DNA from: Streptomyces iakyrus
GTDB lineage: Bacteria; Actinomycetota; Actinomycetes; Streptomycetales; Streptomycetaceae
Reading direction: 5' to 3'
Assembly (NCBI RefSeq): GCF_000717055.1
Contig: NZ_JNXI01000022.1
Location: 1 to 64,000 of the forward strand
Length of the DNA: 64,000 bases
Below the pieces are notes generated by a model, which saw nothing but the letters and a program-made list of their open reading frames with translations, did not search any database and was not told the origin of the DNA. Positions within the stretch are counted from its first letter, which is position 1, and each line of letters starts with the position of its first letter. Below are positions 23,963-31,984 of this stretch, one piece after another. A program made the position numbers and the translations under genes.

Positions 23963-24583
23963 CTAGGACCGCGGTGCGGCGCCGCGCTCCTTGAGCATGT
24001 CCGCCATCAGCCGGATCTCCGACTGCTGCGCGTCCACCATGCCTTGCGCGAGCCGCTTCTCGACACCGACCACGCACCGGTCCACGCAGCCCTCGGCCAT
24101 GTGCACGCCGCCCTGGTGATGGTCCGTCATCAGCTGGAGGTAGAAGACCTCCGCCTGCTTCCCGCTGAGCTCTCCGAGCTTCTTCATCTCGGAGTTGGTC
24201 GCCATGCCGGGCATCAGCGCGCCGTCCTTGGCGGAGGCCATGCCGCCCATGTCCATCCAGGTCATCGGCGGTTTGGACGACACCTTGGGCAGGCCCCACA
24301 GGTCGAGCCAGCCGAGCAGCATGCCGCGTTGGTTGGCCTGCGTCTGCGCGATGTCGTAGGCCAGCCGCCGGACCTCCTCGTCCTCGGTGCGGTCGCGCAC
24401 GACGTACGACATCTCCACGGCCTGCTGGTGGTGCACCGCCATGTCCCGCGCGAACCCGGCGTCCGCGGAGTCGGCCGAGGGCGTCCTGCCGCTGCCGTCG
24501 TCCCCCGCGACGGCGTAGGTGATCGCACCGGCCGCGACGAGCGCCGTCGCCGCGGCCCCGGCGATCAGTCCGGCATGCCTCAC
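23963..24583 (-). CDS. DUF305 (ferritin-like) membrane-anchored protein
   Basis: A 206-aa protein from a GTG at 24583 whose GTGA overlaps the stop of the upstream DUF3105 gene, so translation is coupled. A hydrophobic segment at about 5-27 (GLIAGAAATALVAAGAITYAVAG) anchors or exports it. Two related halves each carry a histidine motif: DMAVHHQQAVEMSYVV and LMTDHHQGGVHMAE. These are the HHxxAxxM signatures of DUF305, a four-helix fold often linked with copper or other metal handling. Methionine-rich stretches between them (WMDMGGMASA, GALMPGMATNSEM) support metal binding. The function in this pairing is unknown. Confidence 0.88.
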   Translation of the reverse strand: MRHAGLIAGAAATALVAAGAITYAVAGDDGSGRTPSADSADAGFARDMAVHHQQAVEMSYVVRDRTEDEEVRRLAYDIAQTQANQRGMLLGWLDLWGLPKVSSKPPMTWMDMGGMASAKDGALMPGMATNSEMKKLGELSGKQAEVFYLQLMTDHHQGGVHMAEGCVDRCVVGVEKRLAQGMVDAQQSEIRLMADMLKERGAAPRS

Positions 24584-25248
24584 TTGGACAGCCCGTTCGT
24601 GCAGGCGGCACCCGGCTCGGGGGTCTGCTCGCCCTGGACGAACTTCTCGAAGAACTTGTCCACGTTCGGGTCGCTCGCGCCCGTCACCGTGCGCTGGTGA
24701 CCCCACGCCGAGAGCATGATCGGGTCCTTCTGGTCGTCCATCGGGCTCATCAGCGTGTACGGCGTCTTCTTCACCTTCGCCGCGAGCGCGTCGACGTCGG
24801 ACTTCTTCGCGGCGGCGTTGTACGTCACCCACACCGCGCCGTGCTCCAGCGAGTGCACGGCGTTGGTGTTCTTCACCGGCTCGGTGTAGACGTCGCCGTT
24901 GCAGTTCATCCAGACCGGGTTGTGGTCGCCGCCGACCGGCGGTTCGGAGGCGTACTTCACGGCCTTGGTGACGTGGTTGCGGGCCAGCTTCCCCTCCCAC
25001 GTCTTCACGCCGTCCTTGCCCGTCACGAACTTGCCCTTGCCGGAGGAGTCGCTCGCCGCCGCGGTGTCACTGGCCCCGTCGTCCTGGGACCGCACGAGCA
25101 CGACGCCGCCGACGACCAGTCCGGTCACGATCACGAGGCTGGCCGCGATGGTGAGGATCCGGTTGCGGCGCTCACGGGCCTGCTCGGCGCGCCGCATCTC
25201 CTCTATTCGAGCCTTGCGTGACGTGCTGGCCTTCTTGGCGGCGCCCAT
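24580..25248 (-). CDS. DUF3105 domain membrane protein
   Basis: A 222-aa protein from ATG 25248 (MGAAKKASTSRKARIEEM) behind GAAGGA. A basic cytoplasmic tail of about 30 residues precedes one membrane segment (ILTIAASLVIVTGLVVGGVVLV), then an extracytoplasmic domain. The conserved DUF3105 blocks are PPVGGDHNPVWMNCNGDVY and NAVHSLEHGAVWVTY. The HxxxxxHNxxW and HSLEHG histidines look like a metal site, and two cysteines could form a disulfide. It is coupled to DUF305 downstream. The pair recurs in Streptomyces and may be a surface metal-binding module, though this is inference. Confidence 0.88.
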   Translation of the reverse strand: MGAAKKASTSRKARIEEMRRAEQARERRNRILTIAASLVIVTGLVVGGVVLVRSQDDGASDTAAASDSSGKGKFVTGKDGVKTWEGKLARNHVTKAVKYASEPPVGGDHNPVWMNCNGDVYTEPVKNTNAVHSLEHGAVWVTYNAAAKKSDVDALAAKVKKTPYTLMSPMDDQKDPIMLSAWGHQRTVTGASDPNVDKFFEKFVQGEQTPEPGAACTNGLSK

Positions 25249-25406
25249 GGGGTGTCCTTCGTGGGAAAAGTGACGGTCGGGTCCGCTGATCGTAATGGGG
25301 GAGGCGGGGCGCCTCGTAGAGCGGCCGCGGGAATGGGCCGAATCGATACGGCACCGACAGCAGGACGACAGCTTCACCGCTCCCGGCGCCGCCTTCCCCG
25401 CCGGAA

Positions 25407-25429
25407 AATTTGAACCGCGGATTCCCATT
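25407..25429 (+). promoter_or_regulatory. Weak 11-1-11 inverted repeat before the Rrf2 gene
   Basis: AATTTGAACCG-C-GGATTCCCATT matches itself in complement at 7 of 11 arm positions. It ends 15 bases before the Rrf2 start and has the size of NsrR-type sites, so weak autoregulation is possible. Confidence 0.3.
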
Positions 25430-25444
25430 ACCTACGCTGCCCGC

Positions 25445-25912
25445 ATGCGGCTGCTGCGCTCCACCGACCTCGCCCTGCGGGTCCTGATGCGCCTCGCCGT
25501 CGCGGGCGGGTCGAGTCCGACGACCCGGGACGTCGCGGACGGCATGGAGGTGCCGTACACCCACCTGGCGAAGGTCGTCGCCGAGCTCCAGCACATGGGC
25601 CTGCTCCAGGCCCGCCGCGGCCGGGGCGGCGGCCTCACCCTCACCGAGCAGGGCCGTACGGCCTCGGTCGGTGCCGTGGTCCGCGCCTTCGAGGGCGGGG
25701 GCGACGTCGTCGACTGCGAGGGCCCCACCCCGTGCCCCCTCAACTCCGCCTGCCGTCTGCGCGGCGCCCTGCGCCGGGCCCAGGAGGCGTTCTTCACCTC
25801 CCTGGACCCGGTCACGGTGGAGGACATCGTGGCGGAGCCGACGGGCGCGCTGCTGCTGGGCATCTCGCGGGGCCCCGGCCCCGGCCCCGGACCCGACCCG
25901 GGTGACGTCTAG
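25445..25912 (+). CDS. nsrR: Rrf2-family iron-sulfur regulator, NsrR-like
   Basis: A 155-aa regulator from ATG 25445 (MRLLRSTDLALRVLMRLAV). The Rrf2 winged helix includes TRDVADGMEVPYTHLAKVVAEL, LLQARRGRGGGLTL and the wing. Three cysteines in VVDCEGPTPCPLNSACRL are spaced C-x5-C-x5-C, the arrangement I recall for the [4Fe-4S] cluster of Streptomyces coelicolor NsrR (C93, C99, C105). NsrR represses nitric-oxide detoxification genes and is released when NO attacks its cluster. The convergent flavohaemoglobin gene, sharing its stop codon with this one, strongly supports that role. A proline/glycine-rich tail ends the protein. Confidence 0.88.
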   Translation: MRLLRSTDLALRVLMRLAVAGGSSPTTRDVADGMEVPYTHLAKVVAELQHMGLLQARRGRGGGLTLTEQGRTASVGAVVRAFEGGGDVVDCEGPTPCPLNSACRLRGALRRAQEAFFTSLDPVTVEDIVAEPTGALLLGISRGPGPGPGPDPGDV

Positions 25913-27096
25913 GCCTGCCCGGCCAGCCACAGATCCGGGCCGAACACCTCGTAGTGGATGTCGGCCGGGGCCACGCCCTTGGCGATCAGCTGGGTCCGCA
26001 CCGCCCGCATGAACGGGAGCGGGCCGCACAGGTACGCGCGCGTGCCCGGGGCGAGTGCGACGCCGGTGAGGTCGGCCAGGCCGGTGCGGGCGCCTGCGGG
26101 GGCGTCCTGCTCGTACCAGAGGTGGACGGCCGCGTCCGGGAGCTTGGCCGCCCAGGCCTCGTGCTCGGCGCGCAGGGCGTGGGTCCCGGGGGAGCGGTCG
26201 GCGTGCACGACGGTGACCGGGGCGCGGTGCCCCGAGCCGGCGAGGTGCGCCAGCATCGCGGTCATCGGGGTCACGCCGATGCCCGCCGAGGCCAGCAGCA
26301 GGGGCGTGTCGGGGCCGGCGTCCAGGACCAGGTCGCCGTACGGCTCGGACAGCTCCAGGACGTCGCCCGCCCGCACGCGCGCGTGCAGGTGGCCGGAGAC
26401 CTCGCCGTCGGGGGCACCGGTCTCGCGCACGCGTTTCACGCTGATCTGCCGCAGGTCCGGGCCGGGCGCCCCGGAGAGGCTGTACTGCCGTATCTGCCGG
26501 GCGCCGTCGGCGAGGGCGACGCGGACGGAGACGTACTGGCCGGCCAGGAAGTCCCGCACCGGGCCGCCGTCGGCCGGCCGCAGCCGGAACGTGGCGACGT
26601 CCGCGGTCTCGGCGACGCGCTCGACGACCTCCCAGGTCCGCCAGGTGTGGCCGCCGCGCTCCTCGCGCAGCCGCCGCTCCACGGCGATCAGCGCGTTCGC
26701 CATCAGCCAGTAGACCTCGTCCCACGCGGCGGCGACATCGGGCGTGACCGCGTCGCCCAGCACCTCGGCGATGGCGGCGAACAGGTGCTCGTGGACGATG
26801 CCGTACTGCTCCGGCGTGACGCCGAGCGAGGCGTGCTTGTGGGCGATGCGGTGCAGGATCGCGTCCGGCCGCTGCTCGGGGTGGTCCAGCAGGTGCGTGG
26901 CGAAGGCGGCGACGGAACCGGCCAGCGCCTGCCGCTGGGTGCCGGAGGCCTGGTTGCCCCGGTTGAACAGGTCACGCAACAGCTCCGGGTGGGCCGCGAA
27001 CAGCCCGGCGTAGAAGCGCTCGGTGATCGTGCCGAGTGCCGCGCCGACGGCGGGGAGTGTGGCGCGGACGGTGGCGGCGGACTGCTCGGACAGCAT
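25909..27096 (-). CDS. hmp: Flavohaemoprotein (nitric oxide dioxygenase)
   Basis: A 395-aa protein from ATG 27096 (MLSEQSAATVRATLPAVG). The globin domain (about 1-140) has the proximal histidine H88 in AHKHASLGV and the conserved YGIVHEHLFAAI. The FAD-binding domain has RQIRQYSLSGAP. The NAD(P)H domain has LLASAGIGVTPMTAMLAHL and the C-terminal LCGPLPFMRAV with HYEVFGPD. It converts NO and O2 to nitrate using NAD(P)H. Its stop overlaps that of the convergent nsrR-like gene (shared CTAG). A near-palindromic 23-bp site 40 bases upstream resembles NsrR operators and probably confers NO induction. Confidence 0.95.
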   Translation of the reverse strand: MLSEQSAATVRATLPAVGAALGTITERFYAGLFAAHPELLRDLFNRGNQASGTQRQALAGSVAAFATHLLDHPEQRPDAILHRIAHKHASLGVTPEQYGIVHEHLFAAIAEVLGDAVTPDVAAAWDEVYWLMANALIAVERRLREERGGHTWRTWEVVERVAETADVATFRLRPADGGPVRDFLAGQYVSVRVALADGARQIRQYSLSGAPGPDLRQISVKRVRETGAPDGEVSGHLHARVRAGDVLELSEPYGDLVLDAGPDTPLLLASAGIGVTPMTAMLAHLAGSGHRAPVTVVHADRSPGTHALRAEHEAWAAKLPDAAVHLWYEQDAPAGARTGLADLTGVALAPGTRAYLCGPLPFMRAVRTQLIAKGVAPADIHYEVFGPDLWLAGQA

Positions 27097-27135
27097 CGGG
27101 GGCTCCTCGGGGCTCGACTGTACGCACGCTATTTA

Positions 27136-27158
27136 AAGTTGCATATGAGATGCAAGTT
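27136..27158 (-). promoter_or_regulatory. NsrR-type operator upstream of hmp
   Basis: On the minus strand this reads AACTTGCATCT, one central C, then ATATGCAACTT. The two 11-base arms match at 9 of 11 positions. The size, 11-1-11 layout and core (AAnnTGCATnT) resemble S. coelicolor NsrR sites, which I recall as ACAAGCATCT-N-AGATGCTTGT. The AT-rich stretch stands out in this GC-rich genome. Confidence 0.7.
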
Positions 27159-27392
27159 AAGCGCGTGGCGCAGCGCAGGGAACCGGCCGTTACGGATGCC
27201 GGTGCGAGCAGGCACTATGGGCGTCAGAGCAGTCCACCTGCCGTACGTGAGGCGTTCGACCCCGGGCCGGCCGGGCGATCATGGTCCGCAACGCGTACGA
27301 AATGGAGGTGTGGTGGGATGCTCAGGTGCCCGACCGCCTCCCGTGGTACGGAACAGAAGGCGGCCTGACCAGCAAGGATGGGGAAGCGGAAG

Positions 27393-28754
27393 ATGGACAA
27401 GCAGCAGGAGTTCGTGCTCCGGACGTTGGAGGAGCGCGACATCCGGTTCGTACGCCTGTGGTTCACGGACGTGCTGGGCTTCCTCAAGTCCGTCGCCGTG
27501 GCCCCGGCCGAACTGGAGCAGGCCTTCGACGAGGGCATCGGCTTCGACGGCTCCGCGATCGAGGGCTTCGCCCGGGTCTACGAGTCCGACATGATCGCCA
27601 AGCCGGACCCGTCGACCTTCCAGATCCTGCCGTGGCGTGCGGAGGCCCCGGGCACGGCCCGCATGTTCTGCGACATCCTCATGCCGGACGGCTCCCCGTC
27701 CTTCGCGGACCCGCGGTACGTGCTCAAGCGCGCCCTGGCCCGCACCTCCGACCTGGGCTTCACCTTCTACACCCACCCGGAGATCGAGTTCTTCCTGCTG
27801 AAGGACCGCCCGCTGGACGGCTCCCGCCCCACCCCGGCCGACAACTCCGGCTACTTCGACCACACCCCCACCAACGTCGGCATGGACTTCCGCCGTCAGG
27901 CGATCACGATGCTGGAGTCCATGGGCATCTCGGTGGAGTTCTCCCACCACGAGGGCGCGCCGGGCCAGCAGGAGATCGACCTCCGCTACGCCGACGCGCT
28001 GTCCACGGCCGACAACGTCATGACCTTCCGCCTGGTCATGAAGCAGGTGGCCCTGGAGCAGGGCGTGCACGCGACGTTCATGCCGAAGCCGTTCTCGGAG
28101 CACCCGGGCTCCGGCATGCACACCCACCTCTCCCTCTTCGAGGGCGACCGCAACGCGTTCTACGAGTCGGGCTCGGAGTACCAGCTCTCCAAGGTCGGCC
28201 GCTCCTTCATCGCGGGCCTGCTGCGGCACGCGGCGGAGATCTCCGCGGTCACCAACCAGTGGGTGAACTCCTACAAGCGCATCTGGGGCGGCGCGGAGCG
28301 CACGGCCGGCGCGGGCGGCGAGGCTCCCTCGTACATCTGCTGGGGCCACAACAACCGCTCGGCGCTGGTCCGGGTCCCGATGTACAAGCCCGGCAAGACG
28401 GGCTCGGCCCGGGTGGAGGTCCGCTCCCTCGACTCCGGCGCGAACCCGTACCTGGCGTACGCGCTGCTGCTGGCCGCCGGCCTCAAGGGCATCGAGGAGG
28501 GCTACGAACTCCCGCCGGGCGCCGAGGACGACGTCTGGGCCCTCTCCGACGCGGAGCGCCGCGCGATGGGCATCGAGCCGCTGCCCCAGAACCTGGGCGA
28601 GGCCCTGACCCTGATGGAACGCAGCGACCTCGTCGCCGAGACCCTCGGCGAGCACGTCTTCGACTTCTTCCTGCGCAACAAGCGGCAGGAGTGGGAGGAG
28701 TACCGGAGCGAGGTCACGGCGTTCGAGCTGCGGAAGAACCTGCCGGCGCTGTAG
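27393..28754 (+). CDS. glnA2: Type I glutamine synthetase-like enzyme GlnA2 (probable gamma-glutamylpolyamine synthetase)
   Basis: A 453-aa product from ATG 27393 (MDKQQEFVLRTLEERDIRFV); GGGGAAG upstream favours it over ATG 27378. GSI blocks are intact: GIGFDGSAIEGF (latch/Asp region), FYTHPEIEFFLL, the NPGNHF-type THLSLFEG loop, RIWGGAERTAGAGG and VRSLDSGANPYLAYALLLAAGLKGI. The adenylylation segment of classical GSI (NLYDLP, Tyr397 in E. coli) is replaced by DVWALS, so GlnE cannot modify it there. In S. coelicolor the corresponding protein (SCO2241, from memory) has been reported to glutamylate polyamines rather than make glutamine. It is monocistronic with a 10-bp hairpin after the stop. 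Confidence 0.9.
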   Translation: MDKQQEFVLRTLEERDIRFVRLWFTDVLGFLKSVAVAPAELEQAFDEGIGFDGSAIEGFARVYESDMIAKPDPSTFQILPWRAEAPGTARMFCDILMPDGSPSFADPRYVLKRALARTSDLGFTFYTHPEIEFFLLKDRPLDGSRPTPADNSGYFDHTPTNVGMDFRRQAITMLESMGISVEFSHHEGAPGQQEIDLRYADALSTADNVMTFRLVMKQVALEQGVHATFMPKPFSEHPGSGMHTHLSLFEGDRNAFYESGSEYQLSKVGRSFIAGLLRHAAEISAVTNQWVNSYKRIWGGAERTAGAGGEAPSYICWGHNNRSALVRVPMYKPGKTGSARVEVRSLDSGANPYLAYALLLAAGLKGIEEGYELPPGAEDDVWALSDAERRAMGIEPLPQNLGEALTLMERSDLVAETLGEHVFDFFLRNKRQEWEEYRSEVTAFELRKNLPAL

Positions 28755-28791
28755 GGGCAGGCCACGTGGCCTTCTGGCCCGTACGGCGTGT

Positions 28792-28820
28792 GGGGTCGAC
28801 GTCGCTGAAGCGTCGACCCC
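28792..28820 (+). terminator. Terminator after glnA2
   Basis: GGGGTCGACG (28792-28801) pairs perfectly with CGTCGACCCC (28811-28820) around a nine-base loop, 38 bases beyond the glnA2 stop. Confidence 0.75.
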
Positions 28821-29079
28821 GAAGGGGCTTGTGCAAGCTCTGGGCTGTGTGCGGGCCGCCAATTCTTCGGTTCGCCCCGATCGCCACCCCCGGGCACGTT
28901 GGGGTGCCCCCCATTGACGCTGTCGACCCTCATGTCATGGACATGAAAAATATGTCCTTGATCATCGCCCCTTTTTGCATCCCATGTCGTATATGCCTTG
29001 TGGGATCTGCTGCATTTTGATCTTGTGGCTTGTGGTGGCGGAACAAGGGCGCACGGGAGAGTCCCCGCCTACTGTTGGA
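28821..29079. other. Intergenic, no gene seen
   Basis: This stretch contains a relatively AT-rich segment (28935-29020, with ATGAAAAATATG and CCCCTTTTTGCATC), unusual for this genome, but no credible ORF on either strand. It may hold a small RNA or be decayed island DNA; nothing decides between these. Confidence 0.35.
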
Positions 29080-29115
29080 CTAGGTGGCGGACTGGGCCAA
29101 CAGGCCGCCACCTAG
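29080..29115 (-). terminator. Terminator after the 42-aa membrane peptide gene
   Basis: CTAGGTGGCGG (29080-29090) pairs exactly with CCGCCACCTAG (29105-29115), an 11-bp stem with a 14-base loop, 13 bases beyond the stop of the leftward small gene. Confidence 0.75.
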
Positions 29116-29127
29116 GGTGTGCTCTGG

Positions 29128-29256
29128 TTACCTGCTGATCAGCAGGTAGGCGATCAGGGCCATAGCCCCCATCGTGAAGAGAATCACGATAAGGCGGACG
29201 GTCCGGTTGTCTTCGTCAATGGCCTTCTGGACCGTTCGCCAAAATTCGCCGCCCAT
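29128..29256 (-). CDS. Single-pass membrane micropeptide, 42 aa
   Basis: From ATG 29256 the product begins MGGEFWRTVQKAIDEDNRTV and ends with one membrane segment (LIVILFTMGAMALIAYLLISR). The start is fixed by a near-perfect Shine-Dalgarno, GGGAGGT, 7 bases upstream. The frame upstream of this ATG is low-quality. A hairpin follows the stop, so this is a complete one-gene unit. The amphipathic N-terminus plus one transmembrane helix suggests a small regulatory or stress-type membrane peptide; I do not recognise a named family. Confidence 0.72.
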   Translation of the reverse strand: MGGEFWRTVQKAIDEDNRTVRLIVILFTMGAMALIAYLLISR

Positions 29257-29659
29257 GAGCAACACCTCCCTTCTATAAGGAGGTTCCTCAATCCTCGGGC
29301 TGCGCGCAGTCGGTCGGGGCATGTGGACAGACACCAAGTCCGGCCAACAAGTTTGTCACGAGGTTCCAATGACGAAACGTGGCCGTTACCCCATTGGCCC
29401 CTGGGAGACCGCATCGAGGCCCACGCCTTGGCGTCGATCCACGGATGCTGCGATCTGTGAGGTCAGCTGGCCTCATCGCCCAGCACCGGGGGGCTTGCCT
29501 GCTCGGCACGCACGGCCGTGGGCGCCGGCGTGAAGGGCCGCACCTCCGCCTCGGGGGCCGGCGCAGGCTCATGAGTGCGTCGCACGGCCGGAAGGTTGAG
29601 CCGAGGATTTTGCGACCGGGCCGCCGGATCGGCTCCGCCCGGTGTCGGCCCGGCCGCGT
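29257..29659. other. No intact gene; possible debris
   Basis: A minus-strand frame near 29463-29600 reads as a plausible C-terminal tail (RRTHEPAPAPEAEVRPFTP...PPVLGDEAS) but has no start of its own and merges into the SUKH gene region in another frame. A plus-strand ATG at 29369 (MTKRGRYPIGPW) opens a 54-codon frame of unknown value. I call neither. Confidence 0.3.
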
Positions 29660-30283
29660 TCACCAGGTGACCAGATTCATGGACCCTCGAGCGAGCCAGT
29701 CCATGAACGACACGGGCTGACCGCCCAGGTTCAGAGGAAGGATCTGGTCGCAGGTGGCCCGGCCGTCGAACCACAGTGAGCCCCGGTGCGGACCGGTGAC
29801 AACGAGCAGGGTCGAGAAGCCACAGCCGTTCTCCTGGATGAATACAGCGCCGGACGTCTTGCGCTCCTGGAGCACCCCGTACTCGGCGTCCCACTGCTCC
29901 CATGCCGCCCGGTAGGCGTTGGGGTCCGGGAAGTCCTGCGCCAGCGGCTCACGCGCGTCCAGCTCATCCTCGTAAGCACGGTAGGAGTCGGGGTGCGGGA
30001 AGTCGGTGGTGAGCAAGTCGTAGTTGGTGCTCGAGTCCCCATACCAGCCCCAGCCTGCCGCGGATCGGTACAGGCGGTTCACCGCGCCGCCGGCGCTCTG
30101 CCGGAGCAAGTACTCCCGGTACTGGTCCGGGAACGCGATGCCCAACTCCGCTTCTGCCTTGCAGATCTCCGCTTCGGACAGCGGCGGCGGGGAGGCGACC
30201 TGCCTCGCAGGTGGACGGCTGAGCTCATCCACACGCCGCCCCCGCGCCACGCGTTCGTATTCGGCCATCCAATCGGTCGTCAT
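29660..30283 (-). CDS. SMI1/KNR4 (SUKH) family protein
   Basis: A 207-aa protein from ATG 30283 (MTTDWMAEYERVARGRRV). The SUKH core begins PPLSEAEICKAEAELGIAFPDQYREYLL, the hallmark 'lgvtLPxdYrefl' block, and continues with GGAVNRLYRSAAGWGWYG. The C-terminal half has the acidic and aromatic strand pattern GCGFSTLLVVTGPHRGSLWFDGRA and PVSFMDWLARGSMNLV. In bacteria SUKH proteins are often immunity proteins for polymorphic or contact-dependent toxins, but many are solitary regulators of unknown role. No toxin gene is adjacent; transposase debris lies upstream, so it may be an orphaned immunity gene. Confidence 0.75.
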   Translation of the reverse strand: MTTDWMAEYERVARGRRVDELSRPPARQVASPPPLSEAEICKAEAELGIAFPDQYREYLLRQSAGGAVNRLYRSAAGWGWYGDSSTNYDLLTTDFPHPDSYRAYEDELDAREPLAQDFPDPNAYRAAWEQWDAEYGVLQERKTSGAVFIQENGCGFSTLLVVTGPHRGSLWFDGRATCDQILPLNLGGQPVSFMDWLARGSMNLVTW

Positions 30284-30339
30284 AGCGGTGAGGGTAGACG
30301 CGAGCAATCCATCACCACCCTGCCGGGAGACGGATGCGT

Positions 30340-30665
30340 CCCGCTCGGTTCTTGAGGCGTGAAGATCAAGCAGGCTCGTGCCGCCGTATCGCACCGTGCG
30401 CTCTGCGGCATCTCGGCTCGTCAGTCGGGAGAGCTGCTCGCCGACCACTCGGAGTGATCTACGAGGTGGATCCTTCCACCGTCGGGCGGGCGATCAGCAA
30501 GATCCGTCCGCTGCCGGCCGCGCGTGGATCCGCGGTACCGGACCGGCCGGGCCTCCGGCTACGATCCGCGGCCCGCAGGCGCACCGCCCCGGGCGCCGGG
30601 CCTTCGTCTCTGGCAAGCGCAGGCAGAACACGATCGATGGCCGGCCGGCACGAACCGACTGCTGA
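30340..30665 (+). pseudogene. IS5-type transposase remnant, frameshifted and internally deleted
   Basis: One frame gives LGVIYEVDPSTVGRAISKI then ARGSAVPDRPGLRLRS, matching the helix-turn-helix region of an IS5-family transposase (usual form ...TTVWRAVxEVRPLLAARGFAVPxRPGVRLRT). A second frame, two bases out of register, gives RPGRRAFVSGKRRQNTIDG, matching the later 'GRKAFVSGKKKQNTIK' block. The aspartate segment between them is missing, as is the whole C-terminus. It is inactive debris, marking past transposition next to the SUKH gene. Confidence 0.65.
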
Positions 30666-30841
30666 ACTCGTGCTCGTCCGCACGACGCCCAGCTGAATCA
30701 CCCACCAGCCGAACGACAAGGCCAGCGCGGCCCGACATCCATCGCGGGGGCTGTATGGGCCTGGCCCGCGAAGGAGCCCGTCGACACCTGTCGAAGACAC
30801 TGCAGGTCAGGTCCGCCGGGCTCGGCGGACCTCCCGCGCGC

Positions 30842-31465
30842 TCACACCGACGCGTTCTCCGACGCCGTCGTCCACGCGAATCCGTCCGGGTCGGTGAACG
30901 GCCCGGCGTCGCCGGTGATGGTCAGGCGGTGGGAGCCCGTGCCGTCGGGGGAGACGCCGGCGACCTTGGCGAGGCCGCTGCGCTTGTACAGGGCCAGCTT
31001 CACGGGGCCTCCGGTGGCGAACTCGACGTACTTGCCGCCGAAGCTCTTCCCCACGGCCAGACCGTGCTCGACGTAGAACTGCTTGCTGGCCTTCACGTCC
31101 TCGACGCCGAGCAGCAGGACGAACTCGTCGACCTGCCGGGTCGCCGGGCCGGTGTTCTTCTTCGACGAGGACGCGAGCTGCCAGATCGTCCCGTCGGGGG
31201 CCTGGACGACGCCTCCGTAGCCCCAGAGCGACTTGGCCGCGGGCTTCAGCGTCGTCGCACCGGCCTGCACGGCCGCGTCGAGGAGGGCGTCCACATCGGC
31301 CGGCTGGGCGACCACGAGCGACAGTGTGAACCCGCGGAAGCCGGAGGTCGGTGCCTCCGACGCCCGCAGGCGCAGCCGGTCGCCCAGACCGAAGGCGGTG
31401 GCGTAGAAGCGTTCGGCGGCGGCGGGGTCGGCCACCTCGAGGGTGACGGATGCGATGGAAGTCAT
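30842..31465 (-). CDS. Two-module VOC (glyoxalase) family protein
   Basis: A 207-aa protein from ATG 31465 (MTSIASVTLEVADPAAAERF). Two VOC repeats are visible: the first about 1-115 (AERFYATAFGLGDRLRL, WGYGGVVQAPDGTIWQL), the second about 130-205 (FVLLLGVEDVKASKQFYVEH, GPFTDPDGFAW). No obvious complete H/E metal set is present, so it may bind a ligand rather than catalyse. The neighbouring gene in the same direction is another VOC protein with about 66 bases between them, so the two may form a small operon. The substrate is unknown. Confidence 0.85.
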   Translation of the reverse strand: MTSIASVTLEVADPAAAERFYATAFGLGDRLRLRASEAPTSGFRGFTLSLVVAQPADVDALLDAAVQAGATTLKPAAKSLWGYGGVVQAPDGTIWQLASSSKKNTGPATRQVDEFVLLLGVEDVKASKQFYVEHGLAVGKSFGGKYVEFATGGPVKLALYKRSGLAKVAGVSPDGTGSHRLTITGDAGPFTDPDGFAWTTASENASV

Positions 31466-31531
31466 GACAACGACGCTAATCGCGCTCCGGCACCCGTGCT
31501 TCTCGATTCCTGACCGGTTCCTCCGGGGGCT

Positions 31532-31984
31532 TCAGGCCTGCTTCCGCTTCAGGTCCGCCAGCAGCTGGTGCAGCGGCTCGGTGGCCCGGCGCCGGTACTC
31601 CTGGACCGCCCACCCGTTGCCGTCCGGGTCCTGGAAGTGCATGAACGTGGCGCCGTCGTCCGGGGAGTACTGGACCGGTTCGGAGACGTCGAGGCCGCGG
31701 GCGACCAGCTCCGCGTGGGCCGCCTTGATGTCGGCGACGCACAGCTGAAGGCCCTGGTAGGAGCCCGGGGCCGGGGTCGGGCCGGGCGTCATCTCCCAGA
31801 TGGACTCGCCCAGGGCGATCGAACAGCCGGAACCCGGAGGGGTCAGCTGGACGATCCGCATCCCGGGCATGACCTCCTGGTCGATGTCCACGTGGAAGCC
31901 GACCTTGTCCCGGTAGAAGTCCCGGGCGCGGTCGATGTCGAACACGGGCAGCGGAATGACTTCCAGGGTGATGTCCACGGGCAT
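31532..31984 (-). CDS. VOC family protein
   Basis: A 150-aa protein from ATG 31984, behind a canonical GAAGGAG. One VOC module: MPVDITLEVIPLPVFDIDRA, RDFYRDKVGFHVDID, SIALGESI, YQGLQLCVADIKAAHAEL and FMHFQDPDGNGWAVQEY. The PxxDIDRARDFYxxxxGF and DPDGNxWxxQE blocks are typical of the 'glyoxalase-like' family that includes fosfomycin- and bleomycin-resistance relatives. It precedes a two-module VOC gene. The function is not assignable from sequence alone. Confidence 0.87.
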   Translation of the reverse strand: MPVDITLEVIPLPVFDIDRARDFYRDKVGFHVDIDQEVMPGMRIVQLTPPGSGCSIALGESIWEMTPGPTPAPGSYQGLQLCVADIKAAHAELVARGLDVSEPVQYSPDDGATFMHFQDPDGNGWAVQEYRRRATEPLHQLLADLKRKQA

